Source: Hahella sp. HNIBRBA332 (GTDB taxonomy: Bacteria > Pseudomonadota > Gammaproteobacteria > Pseudomonadales > Oleiphilaceae). From it: a DNA stretch of 64,000 nucleotides. Location of the stretch: assembly GCF_030719035.1 (NCBI RefSeq), contig NZ_CP132203.1:2418001-2482000 (forward strand). The letters run 5' to 3'. The translations under genes were made by a program, and so were the position numbers. The notes under the pieces are model-generated. The model was not told the DNA's origin, did not search any database, and was given only the letters and a program-made list of their open reading frames with translations. Numbering within the stretch: the first letter of the stretch is position 1; every line of letters begins with the position of its first letter. Positions 1-9,776 of this stretch are shown in pieces.

Positions 1-443
1 AATACAGGCCCACACCACGAACCTGACCTGTTCCGGCTGATAGCGGCCGGCGTCGATCAGCGCTTCAATCAACTTAATAACAGGTCCCCACTGAGTCCCG
101 GCAAGGCGCCCGTATTCCTCAGCGAATGCTGGTCTCAGTAGTTCCGAGTAATACAAATGTGTGTAGCCAAAGTGCTCGTTAGCGCAACCTTTCTCTTCAC
201 TCTCAAACGCTTTGATATCCTGAATATCCCTGAGGGTTTGATAGCTGGGGTTAGCGGGCAGCCCTCTTTCCATTGCGATAGGACAGACGTCTTTCCAGCC
301 ATTTCCGATGCCGAAAAGTAAAACAGAGCCTATGTCGCACACGTCGACTAACGGTGAGATGTTCAGGAGCCCAAACCAGTGCTCACTGTCATCTGCGCTA
401 TGGCTATAGTAACTTCCACCCAACCATCGATATCAATGCCCAT
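1..443 (-). pseudogene. Partial, frameshifted hypothetical protein running off the left edge
   Basis: On the minus strand an ATG at 443 opens with MGIDIDGWVEV, but that frame stops after about 26 codons. A second frame, entered near 417, then stays open to the window edge (about 138 codons) and reads like real protein: HWFGLLNISPLVDVCDIG, then GWKDVCPIAMERGLPANPSYQ. The short start frame plus long open frame suggests one base gained or lost near 415-420. The start lies just after the stop of the DUF3703 gene, so the two could be co-transcribed. I do not recognise a family, and the gene continues beyond position 1. A sequencing error would look the same. Confidence 0.5.
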
Positions 444-444
444 A

Positions 445-828
445 TCAGTCCCCCAGGCCGTTATCAGACTTGCTCTCCATACCCTCCCCACGCAACACCT
501 CCTCCAACTCCTTCCGCACAGGCATGGGCGTGAACGCGTTGACGTTGGCGCCGCCGGTGTTGCCGATGGGGAGGCGGCCGGTCAGGTGGCCGAGTGGGGT
601 CAGGAACAGGCGCCAGAGTTGCCCGAGGATTTCGCGTTGGTCCCGTTTCGCCCACCCTACCCGCAGCATCCAGAGGTGGACGTGAAAGTGCCAGCCCAGG
701 CGGCGTTGTCCCAGGACATGGGCGTTTTCCAGATGCGTAAAAGCAGCGTCGAGGCGGCCCTGGCGCCAGTTATCCTGCGCGGCGTCCAATTCTGCGGCGA
801 ACGCTTGTTGCAAAGCCGTAGTCATCAT
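445..828 (-). CDS. DUF3703 family protein
   Basis: A soluble protein of 127 residues with no signal peptide or membrane segment. It has the hallmarks I associate with DUF3703: an alpha-helical repeat-like first half (WRQGRLDAAFTHLENAHVLGQ), the conserved GWHFHVHLWMLRVGW centre, and the end motif GRLPIGNTGGANVNAF. The function of this family is not established. Two adjacent ATG codons begin the frame at 828. The downstream neighbour on the same strand is the frameshifted edge gene, two bases beyond the stop. Confidence 0.8.
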   Translation of the reverse strand: MMTTALQQAFAAELDAAQDNWRQGRLDAAFTHLENAHVLGQRRLGWHFHVHLWMLRVGWAKRDQREILGQLWRLFLTPLGHLTGRLPIGNTGGANVNAFTPMPVRKELEEVLRGEGMESKSDNGLGD

Positions 829-1072
829 TCATCTGTTCCCATATAGGCGCTTAAAGCGGAAGGACATTACGTTTATTGAGGTTAAAGGTTCTCGTCTTCA
901 GTAGATCACTCACGAAAGCGGACGCCAAGCCCTTCTTCATTGTAGCGCCGCCTCCGCTCCCGGCAATCTGGCGCCCCTCTCGCATCCTGCTAGACTTTAT
1001 CGTTACACGGCGGTTTCTTCCGTCCTACTCTCCAGATTAATTTATTGATCGAAGTAGAGAGCACAGCGACTA

Positions 1073-2671
1073 ATGATCAAGCCTCGAAAGGAGTTGTCAC
1101 AGACAAATACGTCAGAGCGTCTGCGCCATTCCGCCCGCGTCGACCTGTGTTTGAGCATCGCGATTGTCACCGGATTGACCGCCCTGACCAGCTTATTTCA
1201 GATTGATCTGCTTGAAGGACTTTACGAGTATTCCCGGGCTCACGAAAGCTGGGAACTGGATGAGATCATCATAGCCCTTGGCTGGATCGGAATCGTCGCT
1301 GTGGCTTATGGCGTGCGCCGCCTGCAGGATATCAGAACCCTGAACCTGGAAATCGCTTCTCACGCCTATTACGACATTGTGACGGGCTTGCCCAACCGCG
1401 TGCTCGCCATCGACAGACTCCATCAAATGCTCGCCAGCGCGCAGCGCCGTGATTCACAGGTGGCGGTGCTGTTTCTGGATTTTGATAATTTCAAAGCCAT
1501 CAACGATAACCACGGTCACGCCAAAGGCGATATGTTGATCAAAAGCGTTGGCGAACGCCTGTCGCAACAGATTCGCCAGGGCGATACCGTCGCGCGACTG
1601 GGCGGCGATGAGTTCCTGATCCTGATTGATCTCGGTACCTCAGAGCGAGACATCCTTCCCACCGTATCGCGCATTGTCAAAACGCAGAAGCAGCCTCACC
1701 TACTGGGAGGCATTGAGGTCACCGTCGGTTTCAGCGTCGGCGTTGCGCTGTTTCCCAAGGACGCCAATACGCCGGAGAGTCTGTTGAAAGCGGCGGATAT
1801 GGCCATGTACCAATCCAAAAGCGATGGCAAGGGACAAGTGCAGTTCTATTGCGACGACATCGGCGCCCGACTCACCGAGCGGTATAAGCTGGAAAGAGGC
1901 CTGAAGCAGGCCATCCAGAACAAGGAGCTCTATCTCGTCTATCAGCCGCAAATCGATCTGCGGCAGCGTCGGGTGATCGGTTATGAAGCCCTCTGTCGCT
2001 GGCGTCATCAGGGCGATCATGTTCCCCCGGATATCTTCATCAAAATCGCAGAAGAAACTGGCGTCATTCATGAACTGGGACGCTGGGTCATGCAAACCGC
2101 GTTGGCGCAAAGCAAAGCCTGGACCAATAAAAAAGAGGCGGTCATCGCCGTCAACGTTTCCGCCCGCCAATTACAGCGGGACGACTTTGTCGACGAAGTG
2201 CGGCGAATATTGGAGGAAGCGCGAGTACCGCCACATCGCCTGGAACTGGAAATCACCGAAACCATCGCCGCCTCTGAACACGCTTCTAACCGCAGAAAAC
2301 TGCAGGAGCTGCATTTGTTGGGCGTCAAAATTTCTCTGGATGACTTCGGCACGGGCTACTCGTCGCTAGTGAGGTTACGCGAACTGCAAGTCAATCAGCT
2401 CAAGATCGACAGAAGCTTTGTGTCCGGCACGGAAGACCTGGAGGTCAACAGGCAGATCATCAAGGCGATTATTTCTCTGGCGGAAAGCCTGGATCTAACC
2501 GTCATCGCAGAAGGCGTCGAAACAGCCGAACAAATGGAAATGCTGCGGCAGTTCGGCTGCGACTATGTGCAAGGCTATTTCTTCAGCCGACCGGTGCGCG
2601 CCACCGAGGTAAGCGAGACTACACGCACCATCGAACACACATCCGTGAACAGCGTCAACGCGGACAAATAG
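1073..2671 (+). CDS. Membrane-anchored GGDEF-EAL cyclic-di-GMP enzyme
   Basis: A protein of 532 residues likely to make and/or break the second messenger cyclic di-GMP. Two N-terminal membrane helices (about 24-42 and 64-82) anchor it. The diguanylate cyclase domain has an intact GGDEF at 177-181 and an intact RxxD product-inhibition site (RQGD, 168-171) five residues before it. The phosphodiesterase domain has EAL at 305-307 and the DDFGTGYSS loop. Both active sites look intact, so the net activity cannot be called from sequence. It lacks a PAS or other obvious sensor domain. It precedes an Aer-like receptor and appears monocistronic. Confidence 0.93.
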   Translation: MIKPRKELSQTNTSERLRHSARVDLCLSIAIVTGLTALTSLFQIDLLEGLYEYSRAHESWELDEIIIALGWIGIVAVAYGVRRLQDIRTLNLEIASHAYYDIVTGLPNRVLAIDRLHQMLASAQRRDSQVAVLFLDFDNFKAINDNHGHAKGDMLIKSVGERLSQQIRQGDTVARLGGDEFLILIDLGTSERDILPTVSRIVKTQKQPHLLGGIEVTVGFSVGVALFPKDANTPESLLKAADMAMYQSKSDGKGQVQFYCDDIGARLTERYKLERGLKQAIQNKELYLVYQPQIDLRQRRVIGYEALCRWRHQGDHVPPDIFIKIAEETGVIHELGRWVMQTALAQSKAWTNKKEAVIAVNVSARQLQRDDFVDEVRRILEEARVPPHRLELEITETIAASEHASNRRKLQELHLLGVKISLDDFGTGYSSLVRLRELQVNQLKIDRSFVSGTEDLEVNRQIIKAIISLAESLDLTVIAEGVETAEQMEMLRQFGCDYVQGYFFSRPVRATEVSETTRTIEHTSVNSVNADK

Positions 2672-2832
2672 CGCCGACAACTCCGTAACGCTACGTAGCT
2701 TCCAGCATAAAATTCCGTAGCGCTCCTCATCTCCCCAAATCCAAATGCAGGCATATAATTATTAATCAGGCAGACAAATAGCTTCCTTCTATTTATCTGC
2801 AACGACAGGACCTGCACATGTCAGACCCTGTC

Positions 2833-2873
2833 TCCCGCGGCTAGCCGCCGCGCAGGCGCACCCATGCGCCTGA
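2833..2873. other. Two adjacent short palindromes in the gap before the chemoreceptor
   Basis: GCGGCTAGCCGC is a perfect palindrome, followed at once by CAGGCGCA-CCCA-TGCGCCTG, a perfect 8-bp stem with a 4-base loop. There is no T-run, so this is a weak terminator candidate for the GGDEF-EAL gene. It could also be a structured leader of the next gene. Confidence 0.35.
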
Positions 2874-2946
2874 GTATTAACATGCCAATGTCATTGCCAT
2901 GTTAACAATTGTCGCGCCCAACTCACGCCGAACGAGGAAGATGAAT

Positions 2947-4536
2947 ATGCGGGTCAATCAGCCTGTCACCGGCCGCAATCTGGAACTGCCGCCGGACGCC
3001 AATATCCTGTCCACCACTACGCCGGACAGCCACATCACCTACGTTAACCCGGACTTCATCAAAATCAGCGGGTTCTCAAAGGAAGAATTGGTAGGCCAGC
3101 CCCATAACATCGTACGCCACCCCGATATGCCGCCCATGGCGTTTCAGCACATGTGGCAGACGCTGAAAAGCGGCCGCTCCTGGATGGGGCTGGTGAAAAA
3201 CCGCTGCAAGAACGGCGATCACTATTGGGTCAGCGCCTACGCCACGCCCATCACCAAAGACGGGCGCACCGTGGAATACCAATCCGTTCGCACCAAACCC
3301 ACCAAGAAACAAGTGGACGCAGCGGAGGACCTGTACGCCCGCATCCGCGCCGGCCAAACTCCGTTGGCGTGGCGGCTGCCGCGGTTGGACGTGCGTCTGA
3401 AAATCTCCCTGCTCTCCACGCTCAGTCTGATTCCGGTTCTGCTATTCCTCTCGTACATGTTGCCGATCAGCGTTTCCGACACTCTTATCATGGGTGTCTC
3501 ATTAGGCCTGTTGAACGTGTTGTTTATCTATCTGTGGCTATCTCCGTTGCACAAGCTGGTGCTGAAAGCCCGCACGATTTCCGATAACCCCCTAAGTCAG
3601 GTGCTTTACACGGGGCGTCACGACGAATTTGGCGAGATCGAGTTCGCCATGGCCATGGCGCAGGCGGAGACCACCGCCGTCATCGGGCGCATGGCCAACG
3701 CGGCGGATCAGCTGGAATCCCTGACGGAAGAACTGGTGTCGGAAATCGAGGACTGCAATAACAAATCCAACGGCCAGCAATCGGAAACCGATCAGGTGGC
3801 CGCCGCCATCAATCAAATGACGGCGACTATTCAGCAAGTGGCCGCCACCACACAGGAAGCCGCCAGCGCAGCGGATCATGCCGATCAGGAAACGTCCCAG
3901 GGGCAGGAACTGGTCACCAGCACCAAACGCATCATCAGCTCACTGGCGGATGAGATTCATCAGGCGGCGGAAGTGATTCATCAACTGGACAGACACAGCA
4001 AAGAAATTTCCACCATTCTTAACGCTATCCAGGATATCGCTGAGCAAACCAACCTGCTGGCCCTAAACGCCGCCATTGAAGCCGCCCGCGCGGGAGAAAT
4101 GGGACGCGGCTTCGCCGTAGTGGCGGATGAAGTACGCCAGCTCGCCTCGCGCACGCAGCAATCCACCACTGACACCCAGCAGATGATCAATTCCCTGCAG
4201 GATGGCGCCCGCTCTGCAGTGGCCGCCATGGAGAAAAGCCGCGAGAAGGCCAACCACAGCGTGGACCACGCCCATCAGGCGGCGGAAAAATTGACCACCA
4301 TCGGTCGCCGCGTCAATCAGATTTCAGATATCAGCACCCAGATCGCCAGCGCAGTGGAAGAGCAAGGCGCGGTCAGCGAAGGCATCAACAATAGCATCGT
4401 CGCCATCCGGGATACCGCCAGCGCCAACGCCACCGTAGGCCAATACAATCGCAAGCGGGCGGAGGACGTGGCGCAACTCACCACCGCATTGCAGGAACTC
4501 GCCAAACAGTTTTGGAGCAAGCGACGCCAATCATAG
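2947..4536 (+). CDS. Aer-like PAS-domain methyl-accepting chemotaxis protein
   Basis: An energy/redox taxis receptor. The start MRVNQPVTGRNLELPP is the usual Aer-type opening and has GAGGA about 8 bases upstream; an ATG at 2941 and an upstream ATG at 2899 are alternatives. An N-terminal PAS domain (YVNPDFIKISGFSKEEL, then WMGLVKNRCKNGDHYWV) would bind FAD in Aer. Two membrane helices follow near residues 155-205, with no periplasmic sensor domain. The C-terminal signalling hairpin carries the canonical core AAIEAARAGEMGRGFAVVADEVR, so it should couple to CheA/CheW. The ligand is inferred from architecture only. Confidence 0.92.
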   Translation: MRVNQPVTGRNLELPPDANILSTTTPDSHITYVNPDFIKISGFSKEELVGQPHNIVRHPDMPPMAFQHMWQTLKSGRSWMGLVKNRCKNGDHYWVSAYATPITKDGRTVEYQSVRTKPTKKQVDAAEDLYARIRAGQTPLAWRLPRLDVRLKISLLSTLSLIPVLLFLSYMLPISVSDTLIMGVSLGLLNVLFIYLWLSPLHKLVLKARTISDNPLSQVLYTGRHDEFGEIEFAMAMAQAETTAVIGRMANAADQLESLTEELVSEIEDCNNKSNGQQSETDQVAAAINQMTATIQQVAATTQEAASAADHADQETSQGQELVTSTKRIISSLADEIHQAAEVIHQLDRHSKEISTILNAIQDIAEQTNLLALNAAIEAARAGEMGRGFAVVADEVRQLASRTQQSTTDTQQMINSLQDGARSAVAAMEKSREKANHSVDHAHQAAEKLTTIGRRVNQISDISTQIASAVEEQGAVSEGINNSIVAIRDTASANATVGQYNRKRAEDVAQLTTALQELAKQFWSKRRQS

Positions 4537-4927
4537 CCAACCATAATCTTTGCATGTGCGCTGTCCGCGTCTGCCCTGGATCAAGGAGCGTTCAGCCAGT
4601 GTGTGGAGGCGCAGGCTTATCTGTCGCGTTCAGTGAGTTTACCCAGTTTGCCGAGCGCACCCTCGATAGACTCTCTGACCACCGATGAGGCTTCTCAGCA
4701 GCCACGATGGCTTCATCAGGCCAGCGTCCCACAACGTCGCAGCGTACTGTTTATTTGCGTTACTCAGTAGTGAAATAAAGGCGGCGCGGATTCTTTAAGG
4801 AGTCTGGCCTTGCCGGACAGAGCGCGTCAACCAACACGTCGGTGACTCGAGGGTAAGAAATCCAGGCGTGAGTTGTTCTAAACGTCCTCCTGACGATCAA
4901 TTCTGTGAGTGTCGAAACGACGGAGCC
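4537..4927. other. Intergenic, nothing recognised
   Basis: This gap of about 390 bases lies between the converging Aer-like receptor and AAC(6')-like genes. One plus frame is open over much of the first half, but it has no start codon, ribosome site or recognisable motif. I see no repeat, RNA gene or clear terminator. Confidence 0.4.
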
Positions 4928-5398
4928 TCAGGCTGAGTCGATTTTCTTCACCACATGGATCAAACGCTCCACCTCCGTATAGCCCAGAGCCGTATGCGCT
5001 TGCAGACTGACTTCATTATTGACCAGCATATCGCTGCCGATTTCCCGCAGACCGCGATCCAGGGCCCATTCTTCGGCGGCGTCCATCAGGCGGCGGCCGA
5101 CGCCCTGGCGACGATGGGAAGGGAGCACATACCAGCCTTCCACATAGGCGACAGGATGACTGGCGCAGCCTTCTCCGTATGAGCGCAGACCGGCTTCCAA
5201 AAAGCCCAGCATGTCGCTGTTATCGTCGATGGCGACAAAGGTGGCGAGGTCCGGCATGCTGAAGTAGGCGAGAATTTCCGCTTCGTGTTCCTGCGGCGGG
5301 GTTTCCGGCCAGAGTTCCTGACGTAAGGCCAGCCACTTGGCTTTGTCGGCCTCCATGACATATCGGATTTTCAAAGGTTTATCTCCCGTTTTCCGCAT
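4928..5398 (-). CDS. AAC(6')-like GNAT acetyltransferase
   Basis: A GNAT N-acetyltransferase of 156 residues. The N-terminus WLALRQELWPETPPQEHEAEI, the acetyl-CoA loop VLPSHRRQGVGRRLMDAAEEWA, and the C-terminus MLVNNEVSLQAHTALGYTEVERLIHVVKK match the pattern I know from chromosomal aminoglycoside 6'-N-acetyltransferases of the AAC(6')-I type. The likely reaction is acetyl transfer from acetyl-CoA to an amino group, possibly the 6' amine of aminoglycosides. Related proteins with other substrates share these motifs. It stands alone, with no mobile-element context in the immediate flanks. Confidence 0.78.
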   Translation of the reverse strand: MRKTGDKPLKIRYVMEADKAKWLALRQELWPETPPQEHEAEILAYFSMPDLATFVAIDDNSDMLGFLEAGLRSYGEGCASHPVAYVEGWYVLPSHRRQGVGRRLMDAAEEWALDRGLREIGSDMLVNNEVSLQAHTALGYTEVERLIHVVKKIDSA

Positions 5399-5526
5399 GC
5401 GTACAGGCAGAGTCTTTCAGGAGCGGCTTTGTTTTGTCAAAGTAATTTTCACCATTTGTTCCCAGGCCAACGCGCATCAGCCTGGGAACGCTTGCACGGG
5501 GGCGCTTCAAGCGCATCCCCCGGCCG

Positions 5527-6714
5527 TCAGTCATCGCAACTGCATTCTCCGTCCACGTCCACATCTTTGCAGGAGATGGTAGCGCCGTCTTTGCAGTGCA
5601 GTTTTCTCAACTTCACCGTGCAGACATCGGCGTATTTGCAGTTCAGATCAATTTCGCCGCCATGCACCGAGATGTCCTTGTAGGTGACGTTTTCAATGCT
5701 GGAGCGGGCGTTTTTATCGCACTTGCTGCTGCCCGGGTCGTCACAATGATCATTGTGGTAGTCCGTTTTGATCTGGATCGGCCTGCTGGAAATACGCTTC
5801 ACCAAACTGTCTTTGAATTTGATGTTTTCCACCTTGCCGTTGGCGTACTTCTGCATTTTGATGCGCAAGCCGAAGCGCGAGTCCATCACCGTTACATTCT
5901 CGACTTCCACATCTTTGACCACGCCGTTCATCGCGATCGAGCCGATTGAAAGGCCATGGCCGTTGTGACAGGTCACGTTGGAAATGCGCACATTGGACGA
6001 GTTGGCCTTAACGGCGATGCAGTCGTCGCGACTGCGGATCTCCGAGTCCTTGATGCTGATATCGTTCCCGCTGATATCCATGCCGTCCAGACTGCAGGAG
6101 CTTTTTGACCCGGTATGGTGAGTGTTGATGGTGACGTCTTCAATTTCGATGCCGCCGCGGGAGTGTTCGACATGCAGGTTAAAGCCAGGCCCGTGGGATA
6201 AGGTAATGGACTTCACCAACAGGTTTTTGGAGCCTTGCAGATCCATCATGATAGGCCTGACTTTGCCGGAATAGTCGCCACAGTCTTTGTCTCCCATCCA
6301 GGTATTGTTGCGACCATCGATCTCGCCATCCCCGGCAATCACCACATTTTCCAGGTTTTCTCCTTTAAACAGAGGCGGAAACCGCTTCTCGCCTTTGGGT
6401 ATCGGCGGCCAGTCATCTTTGGAGGGCGCTTTCAGCTTGTGCAGAATATACAGATTCAGGTTGCTGCAAAGCTGGATTGGCACGTCCTGGCCATCCACTT
6501 TGGAATCCTGATTGTCCATAAAGACAAACTTCTTCACCGAATCTCCCACCGCGCAGCAATTAGCGATGGCGGAAGGCAGATTGTAGTTATAGTCCGACGC
6601 GTAACAACACATGTTTCCCGGCTCTGAGCAGACTGGATTTTCATCCGCCTGCGCGAGACTGCTCCACAAGAAAACAACAACAGCGAGTAATTTTATCCAT
6701 ATCACCCTGTTCAT
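5527..6714 (-). CDS. Secreted glycoside hydrolase family 28 (polygalacturonase-like)
   Basis: A secreted right-handed beta-helix enzyme predicted to cleave pectic polygalacturonan. I chose the ATG at 6714 because AGAGGAA lies just upstream and a Sec signal peptide follows (MNRVIWIKLLAVVVFLWSSLAQA). Family 28 landmarks are visible in order: LDGMDISGND, SRDDCIAVKA (the DD pair), GHGLSIGS and LRIKMQK, which are the catalytic Asp, His and the RIK substrate motif. The first motif is normally NTD, so LDGMD is a mild deviation. The protein is rich in Cys (CSCDD at the C-terminus), suggesting disulfides. Upstream in-frame ATGs lack ribosome sites. Confidence 0.87.
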   Translation of the reverse strand: MNRVIWIKLLAVVVFLWSSLAQADENPVCSEPGNMCCYASDYNYNLPSAIANCCAVGDSVKKFVFMDNQDSKVDGQDVPIQLCSNLNLYILHKLKAPSKDDWPPIPKGEKRFPPLFKGENLENVVIAGDGEIDGRNNTWMGDKDCGDYSGKVRPIMMDLQGSKNLLVKSITLSHGPGFNLHVEHSRGGIEIEDVTINTHHTGSKSSCSLDGMDISGNDISIKDSEIRSRDDCIAVKANSSNVRISNVTCHNGHGLSIGSIAMNGVVKDVEVENVTVMDSRFGLRIKMQKYANGKVENIKFKDSLVKRISSRPIQIKTDYHNDHCDDPGSSKCDKNARSSIENVTYKDISVHGGEIDLNCKYADVCTVKLRKLHCKDGATISCKDVDVDGECSCDD

Positions 6715-7013
6715 GATGATTCCTCTTCCTGCCATTGAGTGTTTGAGGTTGTATCCTTGGAAATGGCGAGTCGCCATCTGCGATGCGCTCTGTCTTACCT
6801 CCTTTCATAGAGTGATGAACAAGACTCTATTATCTCCTCCCCACCTTCGCCACGTCACACATCGATTAGACATATTGCGCATAAAACGCCCAAGGCTAAC
6901 GCGTGATTTTTCTATGGGGTCAATCGGGATTCTCTTCGCCGCCTTGAGGAAAGACAAAGACTTCATCTCGGCGATGAGATCGACAGGCGAGTGGGTATAA
7001 AAATAAAACAAGA
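6715..7013. other. Intergenic upstream of the polygalacturonase gene
   Basis: This region must hold the promoter and leader of the polygalacturonase gene, which reads leftward. I see no clear operator palindrome. The right end abuts the terminator of the dihaem oxidoreductase gene. Confidence 0.4.
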
Positions 7014-7053
7014 AAACACTGCGGCCAAGCTGGCTTGCCAAACCGCAGTGTTT
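7000..7053 (-). terminator. Rho-independent terminator of the dihaem oxidoreductase gene
   Basis: AAACACTGCGG (7014-7024) and CCGCAGTGTTT (7043-7053) form a perfect 11-bp stem with an 18-base loop. Read on the minus strand it is followed by a T-rich tail (TTTTCTTGTTTTATTTTTA). It lies about 30 bases after the stop codon at 7085. Confidence 0.85.
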
Positions 7054-7084
7054 AAGAAGAGGCTTTCCCTCTCCTAAAGCGTCG

Positions 7085-9679
7085 CTACAGAGAATTCAGG
7101 AACTGTTTTAGCGCGTTCCGATCAGCCGGACTCAGCGCTTCGTAATTCTGACGGCTGCCGCTGGCTTCGCCGTCGTGCCAGAGAATCGCTTCGTCCAGGG
7201 TTCTGGCGCGACCGTCATGCAGGTAACGCACGTTTTCCTGGCCGCCTTGCACAAACTTGAGGCTGCCCAGTCCCCACAACGGCGGCGTGCGCCACATGGA
7301 CGCCGCCGCGTCGCCTTGCGGCAAGGTGTCGGCCAGACCAGCGCCCATGTCGTGCAACAACAGGTCCGTATAGGGGTGGATCGTCTGGTTGCGCAGTTCC
7401 GCCATGGGATGCGTGTTTCCGGTCTTCAGGGTCGCGGTGTGACAGGCGACGCAGCCCGTTTGCGCAAACAGGTCCTTGCCCTGACTGATCCGCTCTGGAT
7501 TGACGTCATGCTCCGGGGAAACCCGAATCCCGTCAGGATAGCCGCTGCGCAGACTGCGCTGCGCCGGCACGCCCAACAACGCCAAATACTGGCCGACGCG
7601 ATCCATTTCTTCGTTATCGACATGGGTGTCGGCGGCATTGTCACGACAGTCCGCCTCGCTCTTCTGACAGGAGCGTGAAGGATAAGTTGGCGTGGTGACG
7701 CCCATGTCCTGCAGGAACGCGGTTCCCACCTGATGACGCAGGCTCAGTTTGGAAGCCTTCCAGCCAAAGCGTCCCAACTGCACCGCGCCGGTTTCGGGAT
7801 TCTTGATCCAGTTGGGCTGACCGCGCACGCCATCGCCGTCCGCGTCATTTTCGTCCACGCCCGCAAGAATCGTCGCTTCCGAAACGGCTTCCAACAGTCC
7901 CATACCGATTACCTGAGGCGCCTGCCGCACGGAATACAGTTCTGGCGTCGGCCCTTGGAAGGCGTAGTAAGGTTTACGCAACTCAACCACTTCGCCGCCG
8001 TTCAGTTCCTTTGTGGTCACTTCATAATGGCTGAGATTGACGGCGTAATTCTCCTGTCCGGCGTCTTTGGATTTTTGCAGTACATTGAAGCCATAGAAAG
8101 GATCAGGCGCAGCGCCATCCTGAGAGCCAAACGCCGCCGTCAACACTGAATAACCTTCCAAAGCCTGTCCCGCCTGAATGGGTTGACTGCGGCCATTGCT
8201 CTGGTGACAGCCGATGCAGCTCTCGTTGTTGTAGCGGGGCCCTAACTGGCCGACATGGGCGCTGAACACCGGGTTGGTGTTAGAGAACTCAGAGTGCTCG
8301 CCAGAGGCGAATGAGGTATGGAACAGGCGTCGCCCTTCCACGAAGCGTTGGCTGTTCTTGATACCGATGTTGTTCGCCATCTGCTGGAACATCCGGTGGG
8401 GCTCTTCCGAGTAGTTGTAGGACACGCTCGCCTGCCCGCCCAGCAGGGTTTCCGGCGGCAGCGGTTCGGAATCCAGGTTGGGAGCGATTCCATACCAGGG
8501 ACGCATGCCCTTGCCCACCACATAAAGTTGTTCGAAAGAGTAATAGCGCTCTCCCCCGCCGTCGATCACCGGGGTCAGCAAGCGCGGCGCCGGCGCCAGT
8601 TCGATTTTGTCGCCAACCTTCAATGGGCTATGGGGTGAGGTGCGCCAGTTGGAATTGAAGTCCATCATGCATTCGCGCTTACCCGCGTGGCAGATGGGCT
8701 GGCCGCCTTCATTGGGATTATTGAAGCCGTAGTTCAGGGACCAGCCGAAGTCTCTCACGTTCGGGTTTTCGATGTTGCGAAACAAACTGAAGGTCGTGCC
8801 CCGGAAGGTATTGGCGTTCACATGCAGCCAGACTTCGATCTTATCGCCGCCGGCGGGAACCGAGTCGCGAATTTCCAGTCCGAAGGTGCGGTTCTGGAAG
8901 TAGAACGGCGGAAACGTGAGATAACGCCCCGGCCCCTGATCCGGCGCATCCCAGGGCTCGCCCCGTTCACGGGCGTGACGTTCGGTAGGCCGGGCGCCCA
9001 TCAGGGTGACCAGCGTGCCGTCCGTATCCACATACTGAATCCGCTCCAGCACCTCCGTACCTTTGGGATACAGCGGCGCGAAGGCGGCGGGCAGGTTATC
9101 CGGCAAATCCGGTTCATTCGGCTCGTCGGGACCATTTGGATCACCGGGGCCGCCAGGTTCATCCGGGTCGTCCGGCCCTGACAGCGGCGTTCCGTAGACC
9201 TCCAGGTCGAAAATAGAGTACCCCCAGGCATTGCCGCGACTGCGCTGCGTGGCGAATATGCGCACGTAGCGATAGTCCCCGCTGACATCCACCGTGTCAG
9301 TGCGATCGCCGAACACGCCGCCGCTCTGGGCGGAAAGCGTGGTCCAGGTTTCGTTGTCGTTGGAGCCTTGGATTTCATAGGTTTCCGGGTTCGCCGCCTC
9401 CCAGTCGATGACCACCTGCTCCAGGCTGGTCGCCTGCCCCAGATCCACGGTCAGCCAACTGGGCGACACGCCATGGTTGGATTCCCAGCGGGAACGGCTG
9501 TCCGCATCCACGGCCAGCCTCGCCTGGCGCATTTCCGTGCTGGCGAATGTGTTTTTTCCCGTCGCCAGATTGACGGCCGCCTGCGCGGCGGGAAATGACG
9601 CCGCCGCCGCGGCGACGCCGATAAGTGTTCTGGCGAGCTTGCGCCGAAGCGCATTGTGGTACGAATCATTCGTACGCAT
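7085..9679 (-). CDS. Exported discoidin-domain dihaem oxidoreductase (DHOR/DUF1111 family)
   Basis: An exported protein of 864 residues. After a long signal peptide (ending near AAQA) comes an F5/8 type C (discoidin, CBM32-like) sugar-binding domain: NLATGKNTFASTE, SRWESNHGVSPSWLTVDLG and YRYVRIFATQR. An Asp/Pro/Gly linker (GPDDPDEPGGPGDPNGPDEP) joins it to the catalytic part. Two c-type haem sites, CIGCH and CVACH, sit in the family pattern of dihaem oxidoreductases related to MauG and bacterial peroxidases. The partner and substrate are unknown. The binding domain suggests the redox enzyme is delivered to a polysaccharide surface. Two LacI-type sites lie upstream and a strong terminator follows. 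Confidence 0.88.
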   Translation of the reverse strand: MRTNDSYHNALRRKLARTLIGVAAAAASFPAAQAAVNLATGKNTFASTEMRQARLAVDADSRSRWESNHGVSPSWLTVDLGQATSLEQVVIDWEAANPETYEIQGSNDNETWTTLSAQSGGVFGDRTDTVDVSGDYRYVRIFATQRSRGNAWGYSIFDLEVYGTPLSGPDDPDEPGGPGDPNGPDEPNEPDLPDNLPAAFAPLYPKGTEVLERIQYVDTDGTLVTLMGARPTERHARERGEPWDAPDQGPGRYLTFPPFYFQNRTFGLEIRDSVPAGGDKIEVWLHVNANTFRGTTFSLFRNIENPNVRDFGWSLNYGFNNPNEGGQPICHAGKRECMMDFNSNWRTSPHSPLKVGDKIELAPAPRLLTPVIDGGGERYYSFEQLYVVGKGMRPWYGIAPNLDSEPLPPETLLGGQASVSYNYSEEPHRMFQQMANNIGIKNSQRFVEGRRLFHTSFASGEHSEFSNTNPVFSAHVGQLGPRYNNESCIGCHQSNGRSQPIQAGQALEGYSVLTAAFGSQDGAAPDPFYGFNVLQKSKDAGQENYAVNLSHYEVTTKELNGGEVVELRKPYYAFQGPTPELYSVRQAPQVIGMGLLEAVSEATILAGVDENDADGDGVRGQPNWIKNPETGAVQLGRFGWKASKLSLRHQVGTAFLQDMGVTTPTYPSRSCQKSEADCRDNAADTHVDNEEMDRVGQYLALLGVPAQRSLRSGYPDGIRVSPEHDVNPERISQGKDLFAQTGCVACHTATLKTGNTHPMAELRNQTIHPYTDLLLHDMGAGLADTLPQGDAAASMWRTPPLWGLGSLKFVQGGQENVRYLHDGRARTLDEAILWHDGEASGSRQNYEALSPADRNALKQFLNSL

Positions 9680-9776
9680 TTTGACCTCCTTTTAACGCTC
9701 CCGTTATTTGTTTTTTTCAGGTTGTCTGAATCTGGTCATGAAAATTCACAGCGGTGATTAAGTGATGATCGAATAA

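Noticed and set aside
379..846. Plus-strand ORF opposite the DUF3703 gene
   Set aside because: The minus-strand protein has clear family motifs; the plus frame is a high-GC shadow.
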